DNA from: Pirellulaceae bacterium
GTDB lineage: Bacteria; Planctomycetota; Planctomycetia; Pirellulales; Pirellulaceae
Assembly (NCBI GenBank): GCA_026989685.1
Contig: JALSIV010000289.1
Coordinates: 1 to 40,522, forward strand
Length of the DNA stretch: 40,522 bases
Direction: 5' to 3'
The position numbers and the translations under genes are program-made. The first letter of the stretch is position 1. The number at the start of each line of letters is the position of its first letter. Shown one piece after another: positions 10,577 to 20,169 of the stretch. The notes beneath the pieces are model-generated. The model ran no database searches, had not been told where the DNA came from, and saw only the letters and a list, made by a program, of their open reading frames with translations.

Positions 10577-11326
10577 TCACGCTTCCCGTGAATGCCGCTT
10601 GGCTAGCTCGTCTCGCAACTGAGCCGCCAATTCGTATTGTTCCTTGGCCACCGCCTCGGCCAACTGTTCCTCAAGTGTCAAGCCGATGTCGAACGTCTCC
10701 CGCAGCGACTCGCGAACCTCCACCAGCCGACTGACCAGCTCGTCGTCATCGAACGACTCTTCCGCCTGGTACTCGGCGAAAAACGTCTTCAGCCGGCGCA
10801 GACCCCGGTTGACTTCGGCGATCGCTGTTTCCGGTCCGGTCGATTCCAGCGCGGAGAGCGCCGCCGCCTGAGTCCGATGGAACAGGACGAAGGGACGATA
10901 TTGCTCATGGGAGAGGATCCACTCTTCGTCGTCGCTATTGAGTCGGCAAAAGTCCATCAAGGCCAGCGTATGGTCGGCGTCTTCCAAGGCTCGTTCGTAT
11001 TCGTGCAGCCGGAGCCAGCAGACGCGACGGTGATAATACTGCACGAACTCTCGATCGATCTCCATGCAGTCCCTCTCGGACAACTCGAAGTCGTCCACCA
11101 TCATCGACTCATTCAGCAGGTGCTCGTAGTAGGTCTCGCAACCGTGCGGCTGTTCGCCGTCCGGTCGTCCGGTGGTCTCGAGTTGGAGGACCCCCATCTC
11201 GATCCGCATCTGCAGTAATTCACGGCCGTCGGCCCCCTCCACACGGCGGACCGTGATCGCCTCGCTGTCATGGGCCCAACTTTGGAGAATATGGTCGATA
11301 TGGTCCGGGTTTCGGTCAAAGGACAT
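10577..11326 (-). CDS. UvrB/UvrC (UVR) motif-containing protein
   Basis: C-terminus LEEQLAEAVAKEQYELAAQLRDELAKR matches a UVR motif; probable ATG at 11326 (MSFDRNPDHIDHILQSWAHD). Confidence 0.75.
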   Translation of the reverse strand: MSFDRNPDHIDHILQSWAHDSEAITVRRVEGADGRELLQMRIEMGVLQLETTGRPDGEQPHGCETYYEHLLNESMMVDDFELSERDCMEIDREFVQYYHRRVCWLRLHEYERALEDADHTLALMDFCRLNSDDEEWILSHEQYRPFVLFHRTQAAALSALESTGPETAIAEVNRGLRRLKTFFAEYQAEESFDDDELVSRLVEVRESLRETFDIGLTLEEQLAEAVAKEQYELAAQLRDELAKRHSREA

Positions 11327-11591
11327 GATCGCGCATCCTGTCGAATAGTTCCTGCGTTGGCCGTCGGGGTGGATCGGGCCACCACGGGTATTATACCAGG
11401 ATTCCACCCCGTTGGCATGTCTCCCGGTGGTCCGATTCGTCGCCCTCCCCGCTCCGCGGTCCGGTCTTGTCAGGGGGGCGAAATACGAGGCGTCCCGTGG
11501 AGCGCCCCCTTTCGCCGGCACGTCGCCCGCCTATCATGGTCGCATCAGTTTCGATCGGCGTATCGACGGGTCCACGGTGAACGAGAGGCGA

Positions 11592-13358
11592 ATGCGGATG
11601 GACGAGCGGCGCGAACAGCAAATGGCCGAGGCGGAGGAGATTCTGGCGGACAGCCTAGAGAAACCCAGCTTCGTCAAAGGGTTTTCCTTCGGCGAGTTCC
11701 GCGCGGACTTGCTGCCGCCCTACCCCGATTTCTCGCGGTACGAAGGATTGGCGGCGCGCGTCGACCAGTTGCAGTCGTTCGCCCGGGAGTCGATCGATGC
11801 GGCACAGATCGACCGCGACGCGGAGATCCCCGACTCGGTGGTACAAGGCCTGGGCAAGCTGGGCGTGCTGGGAGCCTGCCTACCGCAGTGGGCCGGTGGG
11901 CATGGCTTGTCGCAAGTAGAGTACTGCCGACTGCTGGAAGTACTCGGTGGACACTGCGCCTCCACGGCCCTGTTTGTCAACGCTCATCATTCGATTGGTC
12001 CTCGAGCCATCGTGCTGTTCGGAACGAGGAAGCAGCAGGAGCGGTACTTGCCGAAACTGGCCAGTGGCGAGTGGATCAGCGCCTTCGCCTTGACCGAACC
12101 GGAAGCCGGCAGTGATGCCGCCAACGTGCAGACTCGAGCCGAGCCGTCGCCTGACGGCAAGTACTTCACCATCAACGGCGAGAAACGGTGGATCACCAAC
12201 GGCTCGATCGCCCAGGTCCTGACGCTGATGGCACGCACGCCGCTGGCCGACCAACAGGGCTCGGCAATCACCGCGTTCATCGTCACGCCCGATATGCCCG
12301 GTTTTGAAGTGACGGAAGCCAGGATGGACAAGTGCGGCGTTCGCGGCACCGTCACCAGCCGGTTGGCTTTCCACAACATGAAGGTGCCGGCCGAGAACGT
12401 ACTGGGGCGCATGGGGAAGGGTCTCAAGGTAGCCCTCACGGTACTCGATTTCGGCCGCACGACCTTCGGAGCCACATGCACAGGCGTCGCCAAAGAGTGC
12501 CTGCGGCTGGCAACGATCCATGCCAGCGAGCGCGTACAGTTCCAACAACCGATCGGGCAGTTCGAGCTGGTCAAGGAGAAGATCGCTTTCATGCGGGCCA
12601 TGTCTTTCGCCATGGAGGCCTGTACTTATCAGACGGCCGCCCTGATCGACGCCGGCACGGGCGATTTCATGTTGGAAACGGCCATGTTGAAAGTCTTTGC
12701 CACCGAGGCATTGTGGCGGATCATCTATGACACGTTCCAGATCTACGGAGGTATGGCCTACTTCACCGACCAGCCGTTGGAACGCATGATGCGCGATGCC
12801 CGTATCAACTCGATCGGCGAAGGAGCCAACGACGTGTTGCGCGCATTCGTGGCCCTGGTGGGAATGCGCGACGTGGGCATGGATCTGGAAGCCACGCTGC
12901 ACGCCCTGTTTCGCCCTGTTACCGGAATCGGTGTGATCAGCCGCTTCGCCGCCCGCAAGATCAGTTCACTCGTCCTCCCTCCCTCGATCGAATACCGCTC
13001 AAGCGCACTGGAAAAAGACGCCGGCGAACTGGCCGCACTGATCGGCAGCTTCGGCAGTCACGTGGAACGGCTGCTCCGCATCTACCAGACCGACATCGTG
13101 GACCGTCAGTATCAACTGGGACGCATTGCCGATGCGGTGATCGAACTCTACGCCTCGACGTGTGTCCTCCGCCGTTTGGACCACATCCTGGCCGACCATC
13201 ACCTTGACGAGTCCGCCAAACAGCGGCAGCTCAAGATCGGCCGCTATTACCTGCTTACAGCTCGCCGGCGTATTCGGCAGTCGCTCAAGCAAACACGAGA
13301 GAACGACGACGAAGCGACGACCGCGATTGCCGATCTGGTGTTGCGAGGAGAAGGGTGA
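11592..13358 (+). CDS. Acyl-CoA dehydrogenase, long C-terminal (VLCAD/ACAD9-like) type
   Basis: FALTEPEAGSDAANVQTRAE, FGRTTFGATCTGVAKECLRLA, IYGGMAYFTDQPLERMMRDARINSIGEGANDVLRAF; extended C-terminal helical region. Start could also be GTG 11577. Confidence 0.93.
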   Translation: MRMDERREQQMAEAEEILADSLEKPSFVKGFSFGEFRADLLPPYPDFSRYEGLAARVDQLQSFARESIDAAQIDRDAEIPDSVVQGLGKLGVLGACLPQWAGGHGLSQVEYCRLLEVLGGHCASTALFVNAHHSIGPRAIVLFGTRKQQERYLPKLASGEWISAFALTEPEAGSDAANVQTRAEPSPDGKYFTINGEKRWITNGSIAQVLTLMARTPLADQQGSAITAFIVTPDMPGFEVTEARMDKCGVRGTVTSRLAFHNMKVPAENVLGRMGKGLKVALTVLDFGRTTFGATCTGVAKECLRLATIHASERVQFQQPIGQFELVKEKIAFMRAMSFAMEACTYQTAALIDAGTGDFMLETAMLKVFATEALWRIIYDTFQIYGGMAYFTDQPLERMMRDARINSIGEGANDVLRAFVALVGMRDVGMDLEATLHALFRPVTGIGVISRFAARKISSLVLPPSIEYRSSALEKDAGELAALIGSFGSHVERLLRIYQTDIVDRQYQLGRIADAVIELYASTCVLRRLDHILADHHLDESAKQRQLKIGRYYLLTARRRIRQSLKQTRENDDEATTAIADLVLRGEG

Positions 13359-13397
13359 GAGGCCAACCGCCTGCGGAAGGAGCACGCCAATTCAGTA

Positions 13398-13422
13398 GCG
13401 GCAGGTTCGCCGAACCTGCCGC
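13398..13422. other. Perfect hairpin, 11-bp stem / 3-nt loop
   Basis: GCGGCAGGTTC-GCC-GAACCTGCCGC, 40 nt after the acyl-CoA dehydrogenase stop; no T-tract follows. Confidence 0.85.
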
Positions 13423-13629
13423 GGCCCTACTAACCCGTGTTCCACTGCCCGGCGCCGCCAACCAATTCTCCACCACGCCATCGGCCTCCTGCAACACATC
13501 GGTCTCCTCCACCCCGTAGCCCTCATTTCGCGGGAAATGAAGCGGCCTCACCAACCCGTTTACCATCTCGCTAGGCCGCTTCCCTTGCGCATCCCGACCG
13601 AAACTTGTGACAACCTGCTTCACCGGTCG

Positions 13630-13654
13630 GCTCGCGGCTCATCGAGCCGCGAGC
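13630..13654. other. Perfect hairpin, 11-bp stem / 3-nt loop
   Basis: GCTCGCGGCTC-ATC-GAGCCGCGAGC; same architecture as 13398-13422, different sequence. Confidence 0.85.
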
Positions 13655-13687
13655 TACCTTCCCGAACTTGCCACGACAGCATCCAAT

Positions 13688-13745
13688 CCATTCCCCATTC
13701 CCCATTCCCCATTCCCCATTCCCCATTCCCCATTCCCCATTTCCC
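13688..13745. repeat. 7-bp tandem repeat (CCATTCC / GGGGAAT) array
   Basis: Seven CCCC tracts each separated by ATT (13693-13738), then degenerate CCC/TTTT units; minus strand reads (GGGGAAT)n. Confidence 0.95.
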
Positions 13746-13956
13746 ATTTTTCATTTTTCATTCCTCCCTCCTCCGTTCCCTCACAATCGGCGCCACCGGC
13801 ACGATGCGTACGTCCCTCCGAGTTTCTCGGGTTTTGTTTTGGACAATTGCCCGCCGCGACGTAAGTTTTGATGAGCTTTCTGCATAGATGCCGCTGAGCG
13901 GGGGCGTTGGCATTCCGGCGGCACCTGGCGAACCCAAAGGTAACACGACAAGCAAC

Positions 13957-15447
13957 ATGGGGACCGCACCGCCACGCATACACGTTTCCCGATGGTGGCT
14001 GCTGACAGCGGCCATTGTGATGTCGCTGGTACTGAGTATCGGTGAAGCGATCTGGTTGCGCGCCGGGGGCTTGGGCGTGGCTTTGATCGTCGCGTCCCAC
14101 CTGGCGGGAGCCGGATGTTTCCTGGCCGTACTCCTGGCCTGGCGCGGCATGGCTTCTCGCGAGTTGTGCGAGCGGGTCCGTTTGCTGGCATCCGAGGACT
14201 TGTCGCGGCTATCGCCGCAGGAAGCCGGCGGCTTGAGCGCGTTTGCCGGACCGACGCAATGGGAGGAGGTGGTGGTCCGTCTGCGAGAGTTCGTGGTCGC
14301 GGCGGCTCAGAAATTGGAGGATGCCGGGCAGGCGCAAGCCAGTTCGGAGATTCGCGCTCGCCGGGCTCGAGCCGAGCGGGATCGGCTGGCGGTCATCCTG
14401 GCCGGACTCCCCGACCCGCTGCTGGTGATCAACGACTACGAGGAGATCGTGCTGGCCAACCTCTCCGCCGCCAGCGTGTTCGGCGTCGACGTCCAACAGT
14501 TTGGCAGCGACGTTCAAGTGAAGGTCGACCAGTCACTCGATTGCCCGGCCGCCGTGAAATTATTGAAGGATGTGGTGCGCCGCAGGACCTTGACGCAACG
14601 CACGGCGGAGTTTTCCTGGCGGGACGGGTTCGGCCACGAGCGATGGTACCGGGTCATCTGCCGCAATCTGGATGTCGCCGCCGAAAGTCCTCATGGCATG
14701 CGAGGCGCGGTCGCCATTTTCAACGACATCACGGTGCAGAAGGCGATCCAGCGTCGCAACGCCGAATTCGTCTCTTCCGTCAGCCACGAAATGAAGACAC
14801 CGCTGTCAGGAATCAAGGCGTACGTCGAACTGCTGGTCGACGGCGATGCCGAGACGCCGGAGGAGCGGGAGGAGTGTTTGGAGGTCATCAACGGGCAGAC
14901 CGATCGATTGCAGCGTCTGATCGACAACATTCTCAATTTGGCTCGTATCGAATCGGGAGTGGTCGACGTCCGCAAGGATCGCCATTCCCTCAACGAGATC
15001 CTGGAAGAAGTGCACGGCATCGTGTTGCCTCAAGCCGAACAGAAGGAAATCGACTTCCAACTCGACCTCAGCCCGATGTACCTGGGAGTGATTGCCGATC
15101 GCGATCTGCTGCTGCAGGCGGCGATCAACCTGGCATCCAACGCGGTCAAGTACACGCCGGTGGGCGGCAAGGTCGTGCTCCGCAGTCGTTTGGCGGCTCA
15201 AGAGGTCTGTTTCGAGGTCGAGGATACGGGAGTGGGCTTGAGCGAAGAGGATTGCCAGCGGATCTTCGACAAGTTCTACCGAGTCAAGAAGGACCAGCAG
15301 ATGGCCAGTGGAACCGGGCTGGGACTGCCGCTCGCCAAGTACATTATCGAAGACGTTCACGGTGGGCGACTGGAAGTGCGAAGCCTGATCAACGTCGGTA
15401 GTACGTTCAGCGCCGTGCTGCCCGGTGCCGGCGCGATGAGTGAATGA
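13957..15447 (+). CDS. Membrane sensor histidine kinase (2 TM, PAS, HisKA, HATPase), PhoR/VicK-like
   Basis: PAS-like GLPDPLLVINDYEEIVLANLSAASVFG; H-box FVSSVSHEMKTPLSGIKAYVELL; N-box AAINLASNAVKYTP; G-boxes VEDTGVGLSEEDCQRIFDKFYRV, GTGLGLPLAKYI. Start at 13957 or upstream 13888. Confidence 0.93.
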   Translation: MGTAPPRIHVSRWWLLTAAIVMSLVLSIGEAIWLRAGGLGVALIVASHLAGAGCFLAVLLAWRGMASRELCERVRLLASEDLSRLSPQEAGGLSAFAGPTQWEEVVVRLREFVVAAAQKLEDAGQAQASSEIRARRARAERDRLAVILAGLPDPLLVINDYEEIVLANLSAASVFGVDVQQFGSDVQVKVDQSLDCPAAVKLLKDVVRRRTLTQRTAEFSWRDGFGHERWYRVICRNLDVAAESPHGMRGAVAIFNDITVQKAIQRRNAEFVSSVSHEMKTPLSGIKAYVELLVDGDAETPEEREECLEVINGQTDRLQRLIDNILNLARIESGVVDVRKDRHSLNEILEEVHGIVLPQAEQKEIDFQLDLSPMYLGVIADRDLLLQAAINLASNAVKYTPVGGKVVLRSRLAAQEVCFEVEDTGVGLSEEDCQRIFDKFYRVKKDQQMASGTGLGLPLAKYIIEDVHGGRLEVRSLINVGSTFSAVLPGAGAMSE

Positions 15448-15485
15448 CGGGAGTTGGTCTGCATGGGCAAGAGGAGCTGATCACG

Positions 15486-15899
15486 ATGGCGACCCATTCA
15501 TCCGGCGAAGGAAAGTGCATCCTGCTGTGCGACGACGAATTCCACATCCTCCGCGCTGCCGAATTCAAGTTCCGCCGAGCCGGCTTCGAAGTGTTGTGCG
15601 CAGCGGACGGGATCGAGGCGCTGGAGCGGATCGAGGAACGGGTTCCCGACGCAATCGTCACCGACTGCCAGATGCCTCGCATGAATGGGCTCGAGCTGAT
15701 TGCACGTCTGCGCGAAGATGAGCGGACGCGGCGCGTTCCCATCTTGATGTTGACAGCCAAAGGGTTCGAGTTGGCCGCCGATGAGCTGTGTGATCGGTTC
15801 CATGTGGCCGGTGTCGTGGCCAAGCCGTTCAGTCCGCGAGAGTTGCTCCGGCGGGTCGAAGATCTCGTCTCGACCGCCCTGTTGAATGAATCGACCTGA
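15486..15899 (+). CDS. Single-domain response regulator (receiver only)
   Basis: CDDEFHILRAAEFKFRRAGFEV...PDAIVTDCQMPRMNGLELIARLR...VPILMLTAKG...VVAKPFSPRELL; likely ATG 15486 (MATHSSGEGKC); the longer ORF starts at 15444. Confidence 0.92.
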   Translation: MATHSSGEGKCILLCDDEFHILRAAEFKFRRAGFEVLCAADGIEALERIEERVPDAIVTDCQMPRMNGLELIARLREDERTRRVPILMLTAKGFELAADELCDRFHVAGVVAKPFSPRELLRRVEDLVSTALLNEST

Positions 15900-15919
15900 G
15901 TGCGGGGAGAGCGGGAGCG

Positions 15920-16246
15920 ATGAAGTTGCCGAGCGAAGTCTTCGGGCAGGTTGTGGTCGTGCATACTCCCAAGGAGATGCACGAGGACAATGCCGACTTG
16001 ATCGAGAGTTTCCTCACCACGATCGATCAGACCAAGATCGTCCTGGACATGGACGGCACCGAGACGATCGACAGCAGCGGCCTGGCCATGCTGCTCGACG
16101 TGCAGGAGATCCTGCAAGGGCGAGACGGCCAGTTGAAGGTGTGCACCGCCAACCACTCCAACCGCAAGATTCTGGAAATCACTCGGCTCGATGAGCACTT
16201 GGAAGTCTACGAGAGCGTGATCGACGCCGTCCGAAGTTTCGCTTAG
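15920..16246 (+). CDS. STAS-domain protein (anti-sigma factor antagonist-like)
   Basis: 108 aa; IVLDMDGTETIDSSGLAMLLDVQEILQGRDGQLKVC typical STAS with conserved DSSG serine. Confidence 0.88.
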   Translation: MKLPSEVFGQVVVVHTPKEMHEDNADLIESFLTTIDQTKIVLDMDGTETIDSSGLAMLLDVQEILQGRDGQLKVCTANHSNRKILEITRLDEHLEVYESVIDAVRSFA

Positions 16247-16264
16247 GCCCAGGAGTCTCGCTCG

Positions 16265-18010
16265 ATGACGACCTCCGTCACCACGCCTCGCCGCCTCGGC
16301 GATCTGTTGATCGAACGGGGCTACATCACCGCCGAGCAGCTTCAGCAGGCGCTGCAGCATCAGGCCGAGGCGGGCAATGTGCGGCTGCTGGGCGAGATTC
16401 TGGTCGACCTGGAGGTCTGTAGCGAAGACGAGATCACCGAGTGCCTGGCGATCGAGTTCGGCATTCCCTATGCGAAACTCGAGCCGCGGTTGCATGACCC
16501 GAAGGTGGTCGATCTGCTGCCTCGCGAGTTCATGGAAAAGCACGTGGTGCTGCCGTTGTTCTGCGTCCGCGACGTGCTCACGGTGGCGGTCGCCGAGCCG
16601 GCCAACGTATTCCTGCTGGATGAACTGCGCCAGACGAGCGGCAAGCAGGTGCAAGTGGTCGCCGCCACCGCTCGCGATATCCGCCGCATGTTCACCACGC
16701 TGCCGGACTCGAAGGTGTTCGTGATCGACGACATCATCGAGGATTCGGAGCAGGCCGAAGTCACGTTGGTGGAAAACGCCATCGAGGATATCGGCGACGT
16801 GGAGGAGATCGCCGGCCAGTCTCCCGTGATCCGGCTCGTCAACTACATCATCTACCAGGCCGTGTCGGAAGGCGCCAGCGATATCCACATCGAGCCGGCC
16901 GAGCGCTGCGTGCGGGTGCGCTACCGGATCGATGGGAGGCTGTACAAGGCGTTGGAAGTTCCCAGTCACCTGCTCGGCGCCGTGACCTCGCGCATCAAGA
17001 TCATGGCGTCGATGGACATCAGTGAGCGCCGCTTGCCCCAGGACGGCCGCGTTCACGTGTTGCTGCAAGGTCGCAAGATCGACTTGCGCGTCAGCACGTT
17101 TCCCGGAAATCGCGGCGAGAAGACAGTGATCCGAGTGCTCGATACCCGCAGCGTGTCGCTGAATCTGCGGGATCTCGGTTTTGCCGAGGACATCCTGTCG
17201 ACGTTCCAGGAATTCGTCCACGCCCCCAACGGCATCGTGCTGGTCACGGGACCGACCGGCAGCGGCAAATCGACGACTCTCTATGCGGCGCTCAACGAAG
17301 TGGCCACCATGGAGAACAACGTCTGCACGGTGGAAGATCCGATCGAATACCACCTCTCGATGATCAACCAATTCCAGGTTCAAGAGAAGATCGGGATGAC
17401 CTTCTCCAAGGCACTGCGGACGCTGCTGCGTCAGGATCCCGACGTGATCATGGTCGGGGAGGTGCGCGATGAGGAAACGGCTCGCACGGCCATCCAGGCT
17501 GCGCTGACCGGACACCTCGTCTTCAGCACGCTCCACACCAACGATGCCTGCTCGGCGATCACCCGGTTGATCAACATGGGCGTCGAACCCTATCTGATCA
17601 GCGCGGCGCTCAACATGGTATTGGCCCAGCGTCTGGTCCGCCGCATCTGTGCCCGCTGCCGCCAGCCGTACGATCCTCCCAGGAAACTGAAACGCGCCCT
17701 GGAGCGGCTGGGGGGAGAATCGGTCGAGACCTACTACCGCGGTGTCGGATGTCGCCGGTGCCGCAACACCGGATATGCGGGCCGAATCGCCATTCACGAA
17801 TTGCTGGTGATCGACGATCTGCTGCGGGACGCCATCGTGGCGGGCAAAAGTGTCACCGTCCTACGGCAAATGGCCGAACAGCGAGGCATGATCACGCTCA
17901 AGTATGACGGATTCCGCAAGGTCAAGGAGGGAATCACCACGGTCGATGAAGTCCTGCGAGTCGCCGGGGACGCGCTGATCAGCGCCAGCTTGATGCACGG
18001 GGGAGGCTGA
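16265..18010 (+). CDS. Type II secretion/type IV pilus assembly ATPase (GspE/PilB family)
   Basis: N-terminal GspE_N-like domain; Walker [70 protein letters not shown]...CRRC zinc motif. Confidence 0.96.
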   Translation: MTTSVTTPRRLGDLLIERGYITAEQLQQALQHQAEAGNVRLLGEILVDLEVCSEDEITECLAIEFGIPYAKLEPRLHDPKVVDLLPREFMEKHVVLPLFCVRDVLTVAVAEPANVFLLDELRQTSGKQVQVVAATARDIRRMFTTLPDSKVFVIDDIIEDSEQAEVTLVENAIEDIGDVEEIAGQSPVIRLVNYIIYQAVSEGASDIHIEPAERCVRVRYRIDGRLYKALEVPSHLLGAVTSRIKIMASMDISERRLPQDGRVHVLLQGRKIDLRVSTFPGNRGEKTVIRVLDTRSVSLNLRDLGFAEDILSTFQEFVHAPNGIVLVTGPTGSGKSTTLYAALNEVATMENNVCTVEDPIEYHLSMINQFQVQEKIGMTFSKALRTLLRQDPDVIMVGEVRDEETARTAIQAALTGHLVFSTLHTNDACSAITRLINMGVEPYLISAALNMVLAQRLVRRICARCRQPYDPPRKLKRALERLGGESVETYYRGVGCRRCRNTGYAGRIAIHELLVIDDLLRDAIVAGKSVTVLRQMAEQRGMITLKYDGFRKVKEGITTVDEVLRVAGDALISASLMHGGG

Positions 18011-18015
18011 CCATC

Positions 18016-19209
18016 ATGGCATTCAGTTACACGGCCAAGGATGCGGGAGGCAACACGCTCGGAGGCACCATCGAATCCGAAGACCGGGAAAACGCCCGGC
18101 TTCGACTCTCCCGGGAAGGACTCCACGTCCTGGAAATGGATGCGGACGTCCAGGAATCGACATTGATTCCCAAACGAGTCCGCAAGAGTGACATCATCTA
18201 CGCCACCAGCCAGTTGTCGGTGATGATCGATACGGGGATCAGCCTGGCCGAAGCACTCGACGGCATTGCGCAGCAAGAAGCCAACCCGACTTTGCGGCGG
18301 GTGCTGACGGAGGTGAAGGAGCGCGTCGGCAAAGGAGAGGATTTCTCCTCCGCGCTGGCTCAGTTTCCCCGCTACTTCGATGCCACCTACGTGGCACTGG
18401 TAACAGCGGCGGAACAGAGCGGAACGCTGGCGGAGATGCTCGACCGCATCTCCCACTACATGCGCGGCGAGCTGGAAGCGCGAGGCAAAGTGCGAGCGGC
18501 GATGGCCTACCCGGCGGTCATGGGCTTGTTGGCAATCGGAGTCACCGTATTCCTGCTGACCTTCATCATGCCCAAATTCACGCCCCTGTTCAGCCGGCGC
18601 GGCGTGGAACTGCCGATGGTGACTCGAGTGATGATGGATCTGTCCCAGAACATGACCCACTACTGGTATGCCTGGCTGGGGGGCGCCGCGTTGGCCGCCG
18701 GTTTCTACGTCTACGCCCGTCGCACTATCTGGGGCCGCCGTTGCCTCGACGGCGCCAAGCTCCGCCTACCGCTGTTGGGCAAGATCTTCCGCAAAACAGC
18801 GCTCTCGCGAAGTATCCGTACGCTGGGCACGATGATTCAAAGCGGTGTACCCATGTTGGAAGCCATCCGCCTCTCCTCCGATGTGTCGGCCAACTTTCAC
18901 TACCAGCAGGTTTGGGAGGAAGTGGAGGAGCAGGTGACGCAGGGAAACCGAATTTCCGACGTGCTGGCTGAGAGCCCGCTGTTTCCCAGCACACTGGTGC
19001 AAATGATCCGGGCAGGTGAGGAAACGGGAAAACTCGATGTGGTACTGCAGAAAGTGAGCCTGTTTTACGACCGGGAAGTCGAAATGACGCTCAAGGCTAC
19101 CACCAGCTTGATCGAACCACTGCTCATCTGCGTGATGGGGGCGGTGGTCGGCACCATCGGCCTTTCGATCCTGCTACCCATTTTCTCGCTCAGCCGCGTG
19201 CCCCACTGA
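18016..19209 (+). CDS. Type II secretion/type IV pilus inner-membrane protein (GspF/PilC family)
   Basis: MAFSYTAKDAGGNTLGGTIESE; two T2SSF domains, LSVMIDTGISLAEALDGIAQQEANPTLRRVL and IRTLGTMIQSGVPMLEAIRLSSDV; C-terminal TM. Confidence 0.95.
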   Translation: MAFSYTAKDAGGNTLGGTIESEDRENARLRLSREGLHVLEMDADVQESTLIPKRVRKSDIIYATSQLSVMIDTGISLAEALDGIAQQEANPTLRRVLTEVKERVGKGEDFSSALAQFPRYFDATYVALVTAAEQSGTLAEMLDRISHYMRGELEARGKVRAAMAYPAVMGLLAIGVTVFLLTFIMPKFTPLFSRRGVELPMVTRVMMDLSQNMTHYWYAWLGGAALAAGFYVYARRTIWGRRCLDGAKLRLPLLGKIFRKTALSRSIRTLGTMIQSGVPMLEAIRLSSDVSANFHYQQVWEEVEEQVTQGNRISDVLAESPLFPSTLVQMIRAGEETGKLDVVLQKVSLFYDREVEMTLKATTSLIEPLLICVMGAVVGTIGLSILLPIFSLSRVPH

Positions 19210-19213
19210 CCGG

Positions 19214-19411
19214 CTATCGCCGAGCCAACATGCGAGCTCGGCGGGATCGCTGTTCGGCCCGCAGTCGGGCCCGGCGACGAATCTCGCTCGGCTTCTCGTA
19301 ATACTCGCGTCGCCGCATTTCTCGTTTGATGCCGCTTCGCTCTACCAACTTGCGAAAACGGCGAACCGCCTCCTGAATGGACTCCTTCTCCCGTACGATT
19401 AACTTGACCAT
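19214..19411 (-). CDS. rpsU: 30S ribosomal protein S21
   Basis: 65 aa [65 protein letters not shown]. Confidence 0.95.
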   Translation of the reverse strand: MVKLIVREKESIQEAVRRFRKLVERSGIKREMRRREYYEKPSEIRRRARLRAEQRSRRARMLARR

Positions 19412-19661
19412 CGTCCCTCCAACCCTGCCAAATCCAACACGATTTCCAACCTCCTTCGATTCTCGAAGCCAACGTTTGTCTGATTCGATGGTGACGCACC
19501 GGCCGAGGCGGCACGGTTGTCCAGTGCCTGTGCGAGGCGCTGCGGCCGTTCACCGGATGTCTCACCCCGGCGTCCGCTTCCCATCATTCGTCTTGTGCGG
19601 ACCGCCTAGTGTAGCGGAAATCAAAACGGGTTGTCCAGGCGAAGGGCGGCCGGTTTTTTTT

Positions 19662-19744
19662 TCGAGCCCGTAACAAAACCCGCGGTGCCGCGTTCCGGCC
19701 TCGGGCATGTCGCCAGCGGCATGGAGTTTTGCGACAGCCTCTTA
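19662..19744. repeat. Dispersed intergenic repeat, copy 3 (arms and core only)
   Basis: TCGAGCCCGTAACAAAACCCGCGGTGCCGCGTTCCGGCCTCGGGCATGTCGCCAGCGGCATGGAGTTTTGCGACAGCCTCTTA; tail not recognisable. Confidence 0.8.
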
Positions 19745-19958
19745 TTCCTTTTCGGCTGCCCGCGCTCCCGCCAAACCCTCCCCGGCTTGCCTAACCCGGT
19801 CCCGATCGCGGCGCCTGGTGCCGGGCGCCCGTCGCGCCGATGGATCTAATCGGCAAAGGAGCACTCGACAGGCCACCGGTCGCCCTGCCCCGTTGTCCCG
19901 CCTCACCACGTCCGTCGCCCCGACCGGCAAACCCTGCACCCGCAATATTGGGGGACCC

Positions 19959-20126
19959 ATGATTCGCCCAGCCCACGATTCGCCCCTCGACGTGGCTCGT
20001 ATCGACGAGCTGGAAGCTCTGCAAGACGATGTGATGACGGAGCTCGATCGACTCAATGAACAGATCGAGGCACTCCTTCGAGAGCACGCGGGCGGGCGAG
20101 GGGAGCCGAGCAGGATGGCGTCCTGA
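19959..20126 (+). CDS. Small coiled-coil hypothetical protein (55 aa)
   Basis: MIRPAHDSPLDVARIDELEALQDDVMTELDRLNEQIEALLREHAGGRGEPSRMAS; GGGGGA upstream of ATG; heptad-like pattern. Confidence 0.45.
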   Translation: MIRPAHDSPLDVARIDELEALQDDVMTELDRLNEQIEALLREHAGGRGEPSRMAS

Positions 20127-20169
20127 GGCCGCCCTTTCTCTCACCGCGCGGGCGTGCTAGTTTACCGTC

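Noticed and set aside
13654-14100. Minus-strand ORF with GNGEWGMGNGEWGMGNG repeats and plus-strand PHSPFPIPHSPFPI ORFs
   Set aside because: Translations of the 7-bp intergenic array in all frames; the array is open in every frame and overlaps the kinase gene, so these are not credible proteins.
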